Shown here: one piece after another, positions 56,371-64,000 of the stretch
Layout of the letters: the number at the start of each line of letters is the position of its first letter
Position numbering within the stretch: position 1 is the stretch's first letter
Assembly (NCBI RefSeq): GCF_024721995.1
Contig: NZ_JANQBC010000002.1
Span: 466,163 to 530,162 of the forward strand
From: Paenibacillus radicibacter
Lineage (GTDB): Bacteria > Bacillota > Bacilli > Paenibacillales > NBRC-103111
Direction of reading: 5' to 3'
Length of the DNA stretch: 64,000 nucleotides
The notes under the pieces: model-generated
The model's input: the letters and a program-made list of their open reading frames with translations, nothing else
Told to the model about the DNA's origin: nothing
Databases searched by the model: none
Translations under genes and position numbers: made by a program

Positions 56371-57312
56371 GTTAGCATATTTTTCTCGTTTTCTTTGATA
56401 CAATATTATCATCATTTATTTACAAATTATCAACTTTTGTGTGGTGTCATATTTAGTGAGAAAACAGCAGCGAAAAAGCTAAATTTATTAAGAGGTGTTT
56501 TCATAATTATTGAGAGAATTGATTAGGGCAATGAAGGTAATGGAAGTAATTATCATATTTACTGAGAATATCTGCAAAAGACTCTTTGTATGTTTATGCA
56601 TTTAAATGTATAGAAAATAATTAGGCTTAAACATACAAAAAATAACCCGATCTGCTGATCGGGTATCTTCTAACACATAACAATATCACAAGTGATTAGC
56701 TGGAATTTTATAATTGTTGTTTAAACTGCGTTTTGAATATAACTACGTATTTTAATTGTCTCTCGAAGTCCAGGAATTTCAGTGCCAGCACAAACTAACT
56801 TTTTTGGTAGTGAGATAATAGTAAAATAAATTTCTCAAAACTTTTGTCACAAAATATGTGAGAGTTTTGTATATCGTCAACTACCAAATTAGAAATATTT
56901 TAGTTCTCATCATAACCGTAAGTCACTTAATTAATTCTGAAGTTGTCCTATTAATTGAGATAGTACTATCTATTAACTCAATCATACCTTGTATTAGTGA
57001 TCCAGAAATTTAAAGGTAATTATTAGTATATTAATATAATGAGTGCATCGCGATTATCTCGACAATATTTCTTCAACATAAAAGTCTTCCCGTTTCGAGA
57101 TTTAGCTCTAATAAAATAAAACATCTGACCGATTTCATTCAGATACTTCTTAATTTACTAATGCGTCGTCTCTTCATAGCTTAATTGTGAACTCATTTTA
57201 GCCCCATTCCAAAATATCATTTAATATTTAGAAGTATCGTCACAAAAGTTGACTTTTATACATATAGGTATTTATAGTAAACGATAATTCAGTGTTGTCA
57301 ACTGGAGTTAGC
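56371..57312. other. Decayed intergenic stretch
   Basis: About 940 bases of AT-rich DNA with many stop codons in all frames. Apart from the hairpin at 56645 I see no gene, RNA or repeat that I can support. A 32-codon frame at 56510 (TTG start) has a possible ribosome site but no recognisable features. Confidence 0.5.
56645..56664 (-). terminator. Orphan terminator
   Basis: A perfect 8-bp stem ACCCGATC with loop TGCT, followed on the minus strand by TATTTTTTG. No intact gene lies upstream on that strand, so it likely belonged to a lost gene. Confidence 0.7.
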
Positions 57313-57338
57313 GACATTAATGTTCCTACATTAATGTC
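57313..57338. repeat. Inverted repeat GACATTAATG, IS end-like
   Basis: GACATTAATG, six bases, CATTAATGTC. It contains TGTAGGAACATTAATG on the minus strand, close to the arms of the inverted repeat at 61038-61084. It overlaps the end of the transposase remnant. Confidence 0.5.
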
Positions 57339-57551
57339 ATAATTTTATCTACATAACTACTACAGCTATATTGTTTGCCTACTGGCTGCTCTAACCTATG
57401 CAACTCACCATTTTTACACCATTTCATCCAAGTTTCTATTTTTGTCTTTTCGTATATGGATTTGCGCCATAACTTCTTTAACGGGAACACCAGCCAATCT
57501 CATTCCAATAGCTTTCATCTTTATTTCTTTTGGATAACTTATTCTTGACAT
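57326..57551 (-). pseudogene. IS3-family transposase OrfA remnant
   Basis: From the ATG at 57551 the frame reads MSRISYPKEIKMKAIGMRLA and VPVKEVMAQIHIR, the helix-turn-helix start of an IS3-family OrfA. The frame then shifts. One frame over it continues KIETWMKWCKNGELHRLEQP and VGKQYS, the expected OrfA continuation, and stops at 57326. OrfB is missing. A short inverted repeat sits at its end. It marks past insertion activity in this decayed region. Confidence 0.8.
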
Positions 57552-57683
57552 GACAAAAACACCTCCAAGTTTGTCCCTATATCTTACAACATAATGGGTA
57601 TCACTTGAAGGTGTTTTGATTTGTCTCACGCTAAGGGTTCAATCCCCTTATATTACATTCTATTATGGTTTATCTTTTCAACC

Positions 57684-57786
57684 ATATTGTGCAACTAATA
57701 ATTACCAAAAGAATAAAAAGAAGTAGTATTACCATCTACATATTGAGCAACTAATAATTACCAAAAGAATAAAAAGAACTAGTATT
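57684..57786. repeat. Tandem 47-base repeat of a YjcZ gene end
   Basis: 57684-57730 and 57740-57786 match at 45 of 47 bases with a 56-base period. The second copy is the 3' part of the small YjcZ-type gene; the first is a duplicate of it just downstream. A 29-base block of the same sequence occurs in the related gene at 59445-59558. Confidence 0.8.
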
Positions 57787-57839
57787 GAACTTGTGGAATT
57801 TCCAAATCCAAATCCTCCAAATCCTCCAACTTCACCCAT
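57729..57839 (-). CDS. YjcZ-family small sporulation protein
   Basis: A 36-residue protein with a glycine/phenylalanine-rich head (MGEVGGFGGFGFG) and a hydrophobic membrane tail (SILVLFILLVIISC). This is the pattern of the YjcZ/PF09680 family found in spore-formers, some members of which are made during sporulation. AGGAGGGG lies upstream. A CATATTATA box at 57868-57876 fits a late sporulation sigma factor. A near-identical second gene lies at 59445-59558. Confidence 0.82.
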   Translation of the reverse strand: MGEVGGFGGFGFGNSTSSILVLFILLVIISCSICRW

Positions 57840-57867
57840 ATAAGACCCCTCCTTCCATCTTTCGAGA

Positions 57868-57901
57868 TATAATATGTCCCATAAAATATTGTGATTGGAT
57901 G
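57868..57901 (-). promoter_or_regulatory. Sporulation-type promoter (sigma-K/E-like)
   Basis: On the minus strand CATCCAATCA, 15 bases, CATATTATA. The second element matches the sigma-K -10 pattern CATANNNTA. The same two blocks with the same spacing precede the second YjcZ-type gene. Confidence 0.6.
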
Positions 57902-58040
57902 AAAGCACTTGGTTATTCGTTTATTTTGTTTAGGTGGAAAAAAGCACTGGTTAGGTGCTTGTCCAACCTTACCGTGAGATTATCTTGATGTACTCCTAAG
58001 CTAGCTTGCTCCACCCTTTAGACTTTGCCTTATTATTGAT

Positions 58041-58130
58041 TTACCTCCAAGACCCGTCTACATGTTGTTCCATCTTAAGGCGGTTGATGCACCGTTCAAT
58101 TTCTAATTGTACTCTCTCCTGTAATTCCAT
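58041..58130 (-). pseudogene. N-terminal stub of squalene-hopene cyclase
   Basis: A 29-codon frame reading MELQERVQLEIERCINRL then KMEQHVDGSWR and stop. This matches the start of squalene-hopene/sporulenol cyclases, where DGSW is the first QW-type repeat. The other 600 or so residues are missing. GGGGGTGA lies upstream, so the 5' end of the gene is intact and only this stub remains. Confidence 0.65.
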
Positions 58131-58640
58131 ATTTCACCCCCGAAATAGGCGGTCCACACTGTATTTGGCTCATACTATGTAAGGTGTGATACATCGGTAG
58201 AGGTTTTCACCCAAACAGACTGAATTTCAATCATTTGCCTAAATGAGCAGTGCTGTTGAGGAAAGTCTATATGCGTAAGCGTAAGGAAGATTAGTTTGAA
58301 GTTTGTAGGTGGGAAAGTTTGACGCCGTACTGCCGATATGTTCTATTCTTAGCGCTATTTTAGAACTGAGAATCTTGGTTAAGGTTTGTTTTTCATTTTT
58401 AAACTGTGAAGTCCAATTTGCAACGTAAGGAACAACCGTGATTGGATATAATTTACCAAACTCTCATCTATACATCTTACCAAGGAGTCTTTTTAGTTCT
58501 CAAACCCGATATTTCACCCTAATAGGAATGCTGCCCGTTGAGCAAACAAGAACAGGATCGTAGACATCTTTATGATGTTCTCGATTCCCGTTAGTTCAAA
58601 CATGAAAGAAAATCATGAATTGATTTTTGACTATAAAAAA
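58131..58640. other. Intergenic, no gene seen
   Basis: About 500 bases without a credible reading frame. A GAGGAAAGTC word at 58257-58266 resembles part of RNase P RNA, but the other conserved parts are missing. Confidence 0.45.
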
Positions 58641-58672
58641 AGGAACACTGTAAATTATGCTACAGTGTTCCT
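58641..58672 (-). terminator. Terminator after L36 gene
   Basis: A perfect 12-bp stem AGGAACACTGTA with an 8-base loop, followed on the minus strand by TTTTTTATAG. Confidence 0.88.
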
Positions 58673-58685
58673 ACGAGGTAGAGGA

Positions 58686-58799
58686 TTAACCTTGTCTTTG
58701 CTTGTGTTTTGTATTCTCGCAGATGACCATGACGGTTCTATTTCTTCTAATGGTTTTACATTTTTCACAAATAGGTTTTACAGATGGTCTAACTTTCAT
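58686..58799 (-). CDS. rpmJ: Ribosomal protein L36 (bL36), orphan copy
   Basis: A 37-residue protein starting [15 protein letters not shown] and ending NTKHKQRQG, a near-standard bL36. All four zinc ligands are kept: CEKC at residues 11-14, Cys27 and His32. AAGGAGGGG lies just upstream and a strong terminator just downstream, so it is a complete stand-alone gene. rpmJ normally lies in the spc/alpha ribosomal operon; a lone copy in a decayed region is probably a second copy. Some bacteria use alternative L36 copies under zinc shortage, but those lack the cysteines, unlike this one. Confidence 0.92.
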   Translation of the reverse strand: MKVRPSVKPICEKCKTIRRNRTVMVICENTKHKQRQG

Positions 58800-59444
58800 T
58801 AGAAACCCCTCCTTGCCAGATTACTTTTAATCTGCAATCTGCCCTTTTTCAGTATAGAAATGAGTAAAGACATAAGTATATAAAATTATTATATATAGTA
58901 TATTAATCTATAATGCAAATCCATTGATAATCACTGGAAATGAAGATGTTTTAGTAGGCAACGTCAAGAATTATGTGTAAATGAAGATATCCTTGTCGGT
59001 TTGGCCAAGAGCAGTGAAACTTACAACTCAGCTAAAGTATTTCTGCAAGCAGCATAAAAGAGTTATTTCACCAGCTGATGCATTCGCAGGATGGACATGA
59101 AGCACGGAGTATCGGAAGACATTACGCAAAAGGGCTCGGGCTCGTTCCGTTAGAAAAACCGACCTCCCCCCTCTTTATGATGCTGGAAATTCGTTTGTTC
59201 CCTCAGACGAGAAGATGTCGTTTATCCAATTTTCACGGTTGCTACTGCTCAATAATCTTCCAAGCGCATGGCTCATTAAACTATCTTTTCTGAGGAATGG
59301 ATTCGCAGTTTTTATCGAAAGTAGAGTTACAGTTTCTGGTTAATCAACAGGCGTGATAAAAAAGACCACAAGATAAGAAGCTCTCGCGGTCCTGCTCTTA
59401 TTCATTCCAGCCCAATAAATAAGAAGCCGTGGTGTTGGTGGGAA
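58800..59444. other. Intergenic, no gene seen
   Basis: About 640 bases. A 71-codon plus-strand frame at 59078 has no ribosome site and no recognisable motif. Another frame across 59180-59340 has protein-like composition and could be a gene fragment that I cannot name. Confidence 0.4.
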
Positions 59445-59558
59445 TTAGAATCTAAACATCGTACAGCTAATAATTACCAAAAGAATAAAAAGAACTAAGA
59501 TAGAACCTGTGGATGTAAAGCCACCGCGGAATCCCCCAAATTCGCCAATTTCCCCCAT
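59445..59558 (-). CDS. YjcZ-family small sporulation protein, second copy
   Basis: A 37-residue protein, MGEIGEFGGFRGG followed by the hydrophobic tail SILVLFILLVIISC, paralogous to the one at 57729. The tails are identical in protein and share a 29-base identical DNA block, so duplication was recent or gene conversion has acted. GGAGAGGAGG lies upstream, and the same sporulation-type promoter precedes it. Confidence 0.82.
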   Translation of the reverse strand: MGEIGEFGGFRGGFTSTGSILVLFILLVIISCTMFRF

Positions 59559-59586
59559 GTTAATTCCTCCTCTCCTTAACTCAAAA

Positions 59587-59620
59587 TATAATATGTCTAA
59601 GATACTATTTTGATTGGATG
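59587..59620 (-). promoter_or_regulatory. Sporulation-type promoter, second copy
   Basis: CATCCAATCA, 15 bases, CATATTATA on the minus strand, matching the site at 57868-57901 although the spacer bases differ. Conservation of the boxes against a changed spacer supports function. Confidence 0.6.
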
Positions 59621-59832
59621 TATTTACATGATATCATTGCTTCAAATTTTTAAGCGCCAGTAAGAATGCTCCGTCTCTACATAACCTTACCCACCCAAAA
59701 TCATCCAAGCTAATGTAAGTTCATTAGCCTGTTTATTAACCAATAAAATACAAAAACGAATAGCAAAAAGGACGCCTTTTCTGTAGAATCGTTTGTACCA
59801 CCAAAAGATTCAATAATGAAAGAGGTGACCTC

Positions 59833-60282
59833 ATGAAAAAGTCTACCACATCGTATACTTTTCCAATTAGATTTCCTTGTTAAAGCTCAGACAATTCTTC
59901 ATACCAGTAATTTCTATAATCATGTTCATGCTTGGATTTAATTATTTCTCTACGTTGCATTACGTATTATCATGTTGTACTGATTTCCCTCCTTACGTTT
60001 CCCTTTTCCTATTATACGATCAAGCAACTCGCCCTTGCATGGTCGAAATATATTGATCGAATTGATAATAATAGGCCTGAGGCAATTAGATTTGACTATA
60101 ATACTAGTGCAACTTTTACTAGTTATCATTTTGTTGCTGGAGTTGGATATGATACTTCTGACAAGACAGTCGCCGTTAAAAATCCGGATTCAGGACAAAA
60201 TAATACTGGTGTCCAATGGTTTTCTTGGGATGCAAATAAAGATTACATCGAATTAATCCTATCTAAGTACAATGGTTATTAA
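59833..60282 (+). pseudogene. Broken C39-like peptidase
   Basis: A ribosome site AGAGGTGA and ATG at 59833 open a 16-codon frame that stops early. Downstream, from about 60013 to 60282, a frame reads KYIDRIDNNRPEAIRFDY and HFVAGVGYDTSDKTVAVKNP, which resembles the C-terminal part of C39-like cysteine peptidases with the catalytic His. The Cys-containing half is missing. The family call is tentative. Confidence 0.5.
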
Positions 60283-60327
60283 AATCCCCCTTCCCCTCCC
60301 ACCAATTAAGTAGCTTAAAGGAGACAA

Positions 60328-60751
60328 ATGAATAGACCCAAAAAGCATTTAATATTGATATTGCTCGCATTTTTGACAGGTTGTATTCCTGTAAGCCATG
60401 AAAACGATCATACTATTCATAAATATATAGGCGAGAATAACCACTGGAACATTATGTTGTCTTTAATAGCATATAATCCCAAAAGCATAACAATCCCACA
60501 CCTATTGGAAATACAACCGACGGATACAATGGATGATAGTGTCACTTTCGAAATACCACGTTACCACATTAAAGGTAATGTAAGTGAAGAACAAACGCTT
60601 ACTTTCGATTATCAAACCGTGGACCGACAGTTCAATAGAACCAATCGTTATCATCATCCATTCTAAATATGGAACTGATGAGATTCCTTTGAAATACTGG
60701 ACTGCCATGATTAGACCCACCGGATATGGAAATAGGTTAAATAATAACTAA
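60328..60751 (+). pseudogene. Small lipoprotein with frameshift
   Basis: AAAGGAG precedes an ATG that begins a signal peptide with the lipobox FLTGCI near residue 19. The frame stops at 60666 after 112 codons. One frame over, from about 60610, it continues KPWTDSSIEPIVIIIHSKYG and DEIPLKYWTAMIRPTGYG to a stop at 60751, which reads as a real C-terminus. A one-base indel near 60600-60625 is likely. If no shift occurred, a 112-residue lipoprotein would be made. Function is unknown. Confidence 0.6.
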
Positions 60752-61037
60752 TATGGATACAGTGCATTGATACATGTGCTGTATTTTTGTTTATGTAATC
60801 CCGTAGAAAGATAAAGGATGTTTTTCAAAGAGATCTTATGGGTCACTTTTTGATAATCTAATCCTTGGAGTTCACTTCAGGTCAAGTAGCACCATTAAAA
60901 CTTCATCTTGTCTGCTTGATCTTCACTATGTATTTAGAACGTATTGGAAATTAGCATATAGTACGAGTTATCTTGAATAAACTTGGGTGTTTTTCATATA
61001 AACCACCAACCTATACAATGTTAGTAAAATAATGATA

Positions 61038-61084
61038 ATGTAGGAACATTTATGCACTCTTGTGTGACATAAATGTTCCTACAT
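61038..61084. repeat. 17-bp inverted repeat related to IS end
   Basis: ATGTAGGAACATTTATG and its perfect complement are separated by 13 bases. The arm resembles TGTAGGAACATTAATG at the IS3 remnant (57313-57338). It could be a collapsed insertion-sequence end pair or a MITE. Confidence 0.65.
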
Positions 61085-61092
61085 AAAAAAAG

Positions 61093-61116
61093 AAAAGCCT
61101 GATTTATCAGGCTTTT
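61093..61116. terminator. Bidirectional terminator
   Basis: A perfect 10-bp stem AAAAGCCTGA with loop TTTA, with A and T runs on either side. No intact gene is adjacent. Confidence 0.75.
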
Positions 61117-61586
61117 AATCACTAAGTTATGTTGGCACTTTTATGTCATTGGACATTGTCCGATATTAATTATTAGATCATCGATCATGCCCCCATCATA
61201 AAACTTCTCCTTTAAATAATTTCTCACACCCGAACTTCCCAATTGGAAATCGGCGACACCCTCTATAAAAAGTAACTAACTAATCAGAGTGTATGGGAAT
61301 TTAATTTGTCCCAATTGCATAATCAGTGGTTATTACCGCTCCATAATGGTATTTTGTTCCTGAGTTTACATTTCCACACGTTTTGGGGTGAACAGCCACT
61401 GTAGAATACCATGTGGGTACAGTTCCGTGATATGTTAGGGATTATGAGGCTCGTTGGTTAGACAGTAAATAATGATTTGTTAAACTATCCTGCCAGTTAG
61501 TTGAGCGAAGCGCATAGAAACGAAAACAAGCGATGATCGGTTCCATCGCCGCTCTATTGTACCCTTTAGCTGAATCACTTCACTGG
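61117..61586. other. Intergenic, no gene seen
   Basis: About 470 bases with no supported reading frame, RNA or repeat. Confidence 0.45.
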
Positions 61587-62120
61587 TTAGCGACCAAATT
61601 GGATATCTTCAAATGGTATGTACTTGTTTTTTTCAATTTCTTTATATACCCGTACGAAATTGACGTGAAAGGTTGGAAAAGGAGCTAGGGTGTAAATTGC
61701 TGACAGCTTCATTTCTTCAATCTCAGTTTCTTTCATACCCCAATAGGTTTGCCCCAAGGTCAAATGAGGATGAAAGTTATCCAATTCAAAGTAACGATCG
61801 ATCAGCTCTGGTGACGGAGATACTGTATCCACCAGTCGCTTGTGCAAATCATATACTTCTTCCGATTCAACACTAAGGAATGTTACGGCATTCCCAAACG
61901 TTGCCGGCGCTGACATAGATAAGACAAAGCTTTTGATTGATGAGCAAGTTTCCCTAACATTATCCAGCCAACGCATATCTTCAGTAAGTCCGCCCTGAGC
62001 CTTTACAGTAATGTGGGGTTCCACAACATCGTTTAAACGATTACTAACCCAGCGATTACGAAATACCGCAATTTGCTCTTTATATTCGTCGGGAGGGACA
62101 ATACCAATGAAATATTGCAT
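61587..62120 (-). CDS. LigT-like 2H phosphoesterase (2'-5' RNA ligase family)
   Basis: A 177-residue protein with the two HxT/S motifs of the 2H superfamily: PHITVK near residue 40 and HPHLTLG near residue 118. These bind cyclic phosphate or 2'-5' linked substrates. The fold matches the 2'-5' RNA ligase/YjcG-type group of Firmicutes; the physiological substrate is unknown. The start at 62120 (MQYFIGIVPP) has GAGGTG 4 bases upstream; a GTG at 62132 overlaps that site. Confidence 0.85.
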   Translation of the reverse strand: MQYFIGIVPPDEYKEQIAVFRNRWVSNRLNDVVEPHITVKAQGGLTEDMRWLDNVRETCSSIKSFVLSMSAPATFGNAVTFLSVESEEVYDLHKRLVDTVSPSPELIDRYFELDNFHPHLTLGQTYWGMKETEIEEMKLSAIYTLAPFPTFHVNFVRVYKEIEKNKYIPFEDIQFGR

Positions 62121-62338
62121 ATCACACCTCACAATATTTTGAAATGATGTAATTTACCACTTCAGCCTCTTAATTCTTCAAGCAATTTTCATAATCCTGC
62201 ACGTTAGCATAATAAAAACAAGAAACAGCTGCCGCGGCAAACTATTCCTTTTTTCGTTGAGCTATCGTTCTCCATTAGTTGAATAAAATTATAAGGTAAG
62301 AAGATAAGTATGAAGAAAACAACAGAAAATATATTGAT

Positions 62339-62701
62339 TTACAATTGAATAACACTGATCATATTTCCGTTATTATCAGTGAGATCAAAACGTTTAGGCT
62401 CACCATTCCTTAATTCTGAAACTGCTACTCCGTTTTTCTCGAGTTTAGCCCTTACTTCTTCTACATCTCTTACAACAAAATTGAACGGGGTGTATTTATT
62501 AATTGGTTCAAAATCTGAGATTTGGACTAAATGAAATCCGCAGTTAGGGGCTATTGCCAAACCAGCCATTCTTTCGTTGCTCCAACGCAAACCGAACCCA
62601 AACATAGATTGGTACCACACTAACGAATCCTGAAGATTCTTCACTGGTAGAAAGACTGCATCAATACGATCAACAAACTGTTCAATAACTTGTCCACTCA
62701 T
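62339..62701 (-). CDS. VOC-family (glyoxalase-like) protein
   Basis: A 120-residue vicinal-oxygen-chelate fold protein with two beta-alpha-beta-beta-beta halves: FLPVKNLQDSLVWYQSMFGF in the first and FVVRDVEEVRAKLEKNG then DLTDNNGNMISVIQ in the second. The usual metal ligands are only partly clear, so binding or resistance functions are as likely as catalysis. The start at 62701 has AAAGGTGG upstream; a longer frame reaches 62836. It follows, 164 bases later, a sigma factor that carries its own VOC domain. Confidence 0.85.
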   Translation of the reverse strand: MSGQVIEQFVDRIDAVFLPVKNLQDSLVWYQSMFGFGLRWSNERMAGLAIAPNCGFHLVQISDFEPINKYTPFNFVVRDVEEVRAKLEKNGVAVSELRNGEPKRFDLTDNNGNMISVIQL

Positions 62702-62865
62702 TGAAAAACCACCTTTAAATGGTAATATTTGCTTCTTTCCCACAATACAGCACATTCGTTCATGTGTAAATATGTGTTTTGCTATCCTGCCGACTAGCGT
62801 GGAAAAGGCTACATATTTGTTGCGCAAAACTGCCATTTAGCTTAATGAATGTCAATCATCGCTTG

Positions 62866-63870
62866 TTAAACTTGACCATGATGGATGATGTTGCATGCCG
62901 AAAACATATTCCCGTCAGGGTCGCTAAAACCAAAGCCCCCTAAACCCTCTCCAATTTTATAGTTAAGATCTCCAACATTGACTCCTTGATCTGATAAGAA
63001 CTTGTGAAACCGAACTAAGTCAGGCACATAAAAATCAATCACACTGTGTCTGATGTTAGTGTTTGTGTTATGGAATCCTAATTTGTTGCTTACATCATCC
63101 GTTTGACACAAAAACAACGTTGGAACTCCAATCTTGTTGCTTCCTTGTAAATGCAGCATTGCATCTGCCGTTGTTTCATGTACGACTCTTGTGCCAAGAT
63201 TCCTGCAGTACCAATCAATCGATCTCTTCAGATTTGAAACGGGAATTTCTATCGTAGCAATTCGAGGAATAATTCTCCACATGACATCATCATGAAAATC
63301 TTGCCCTACTTTCTTTTCTTCGAACATTTCTTTCATCACAGCAACCAACTCCTTCTTTAATTTGTTTTTCGAACGTTTGATTCTGCTCTCGACTGCGCTC
63401 ACGGAAATATTAAGTAAAGCACTTATTTCAGTAGAGGAAAACCCGCTTATAAAATACATAATCGTGACTAGCCGTTTCGGTTCGTCTAACTGGTCGATGG
63501 CTTCCCATACCGATACCTTTGTCAGATTACGTTCAACCATTTTTTCCACGTTGGTTTGGCTATCCGTAACGTTGTGATACATCTCAAATGAATTCATAGG
63601 AAAATCTTTCGACTTGCGTAGCCAGTCTAGACATAACCTTCTGGCAATTGAACAAACCCATGCGCCAAACTTATTTCCGTCCTCAAGCTTGTTAAGATGA
63701 AACCAGGCTTTTACAAACGCTTCTTGAGCCAAATCCTCTGCATTGTGAAAGTCGCGTACTATACTTAATGTGGCGGCATACACAGCATTTGAATACTTTT
63801 TCAATAACGTCGAAAAAGCATCCATGTCTCCACGTTTAGCCCTTAAGACATATTCATCATCGTTTAGCAC
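62866..63870 (-). CDS. ECF sigma factor fused to a VOC domain
   Basis: A 334-residue two-part protein. Residues about 1-178 are an ECF sigma-70 factor: region 2 with DFHNAEDLAQEAFVKAWFHL near 40-59 and region 4 with FSSTEISALLNISVSAVESR near 145-164. Residues about 200-334 are a VOC domain, IEIPVSNLKRSIDWYCRN and later GFSDPDGNMFSACN. No anti-sigma gene is seen in the window. The VOC domain may therefore be the sensor that controls the sigma factor. A GTG start is used, with AAGGAGG 12 bases upstream, which is a long spacing. The downstream VOC gene may belong to the same system. Confidence 0.87.
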   Translation of the reverse strand: MLNDDEYVLRAKRGDMDAFSTLLKKYSNAVYAATLSIVRDFHNAEDLAQEAFVKAWFHLNKLEDGNKFGAWVCSIARRLCLDWLRKSKDFPMNSFEMYHNVTDSQTNVEKMVERNLTKVSVWEAIDQLDEPKRLVTIMYFISGFSSTEISALLNISVSAVESRIKRSKNKLKKELVAVMKEMFEEKKVGQDFHDDVMWRIIPRIATIEIPVSNLKRSIDWYCRNLGTRVVHETTADAMLHLQGSNKIGVPTLFLCQTDDVSNKLGFHNTNTNIRHSVIDFYVPDLVRFHKFLSDQGVNVGDLNYKIGEGLGGFGFSDPDGNMFSACNIIHHGQV

Positions 63871-64000
63871 AACCCCAAACTACCTCCTTGATCGTGTCTC
63901 TAGAATTAAGACGTAATTTCTGTATGAAACCAGTCATATTACATCAAGTTTTTATGAATTCTAGTCTGCCTACCAAGAAATAAATCGATAGCAGCACCAC

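Noticed and set aside
56510..56608. 32-codon TTG-started frame that could be a small membrane toxin
   Set aside because: The hydrophobic part is short, no antitoxin RNA or protein partner is visible, and the region is otherwise decayed.
57684..57786. Possible CRISPR-like repeat
   Set aside because: There are only two units with a 9-base gap, and they are a duplicated 3' end of a small protein gene.
58250..58330. GAGGAAAGTC resembling a conserved part of RNase P RNA
   Set aside because: Only the ten-base word matches. The other universally conserved parts are absent nearby, and a match of this length can occur by chance in 64 kb.
59078..59293. 71-codon plus-strand frame
   Set aside because: No ribosome site, no recognisable motif, and it lies in a region full of stop codons.

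Overview
The window looks like chromosome of a spore-forming, low-to-medium GC Firmicute of the Paenibacillus type. The evidence is strong AGGAGG ribosome sites, YesM/YesN-type two-component pairs beside LplB/LplC-type sugar importers, small YjcZ-type sporulation proteins, a CwlD-like amidase, a GapB-type dehydrogenase with an SR1P-like peptide gene, and many secreted glycosidases. I saw no rRNA, tRNA or CRISPR array.

Layout. 1-3009: a cut-off YesM-type kinase behind a GH63-like glucosidase. 3329-9895: mixed housekeeping genes (serine hydrolase, gapB plus an SR1P-like gene, exonuclease, hexapeptide acyltransferase, acyl-CoA dehydrogenase-like enzyme, DUF4269-HD fusion). 9997-33302: a large glycan locus. 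Its minus-strand arm is lplB-lplC-lplA, a clan GH-A glycosidase, a ROK kinase and manA. In the middle is a YesM/YesN pair. Its plus-strand arm is GH38, GH125, GH38 and a secreted GH85 endo-beta-N-acetylglucosaminidase. Together these read as a high-mannose N-glycan system: GH85 releases the glycan outside, the ABC importer takes it in, GH38/GH125/GH-A enzymes trim it, and the ROK kinase and ManA pass the sugars to glycolysis. 33513-36313: a complete TrpXYZ-like ABC importer. 36379-45454: SDR/LysR pair, DUF1992 protein, large secreted GHL10 protein, TerC, AEC transporter, methyltransferase. 45501-52191: a second sugar ABC importer with its own YesM/YesN pair. 52396-54381: double-SGNH lipoprotein and cell-wall amidase. 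54885-56278: TetR regulator divergent from a frameshifted methyltransferase. 56279-61586: a decayed, AT-rich stretch with an IS3 orfA remnant, gene stubs, two intact YjcZ-type genes and an orphan ribosomal protein L36 gene. 61587-63870: LigT-like protein, VOC protein, and an ECF sigma factor fused to a VOC domain.

The most unusual signal is a pair of intergenic elements (16743-16904 minus, 26039-26220 plus). They lie in sense orientation within two transcription units of the glycan locus, each just upstream of a gene start. They share loop sequences and exact internal-loop lengths, while their stems differ by compensating changes. That is what a conserved structured RNA looks like, and I do not recognise the family. 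All coordinates and alignments were read by eye.
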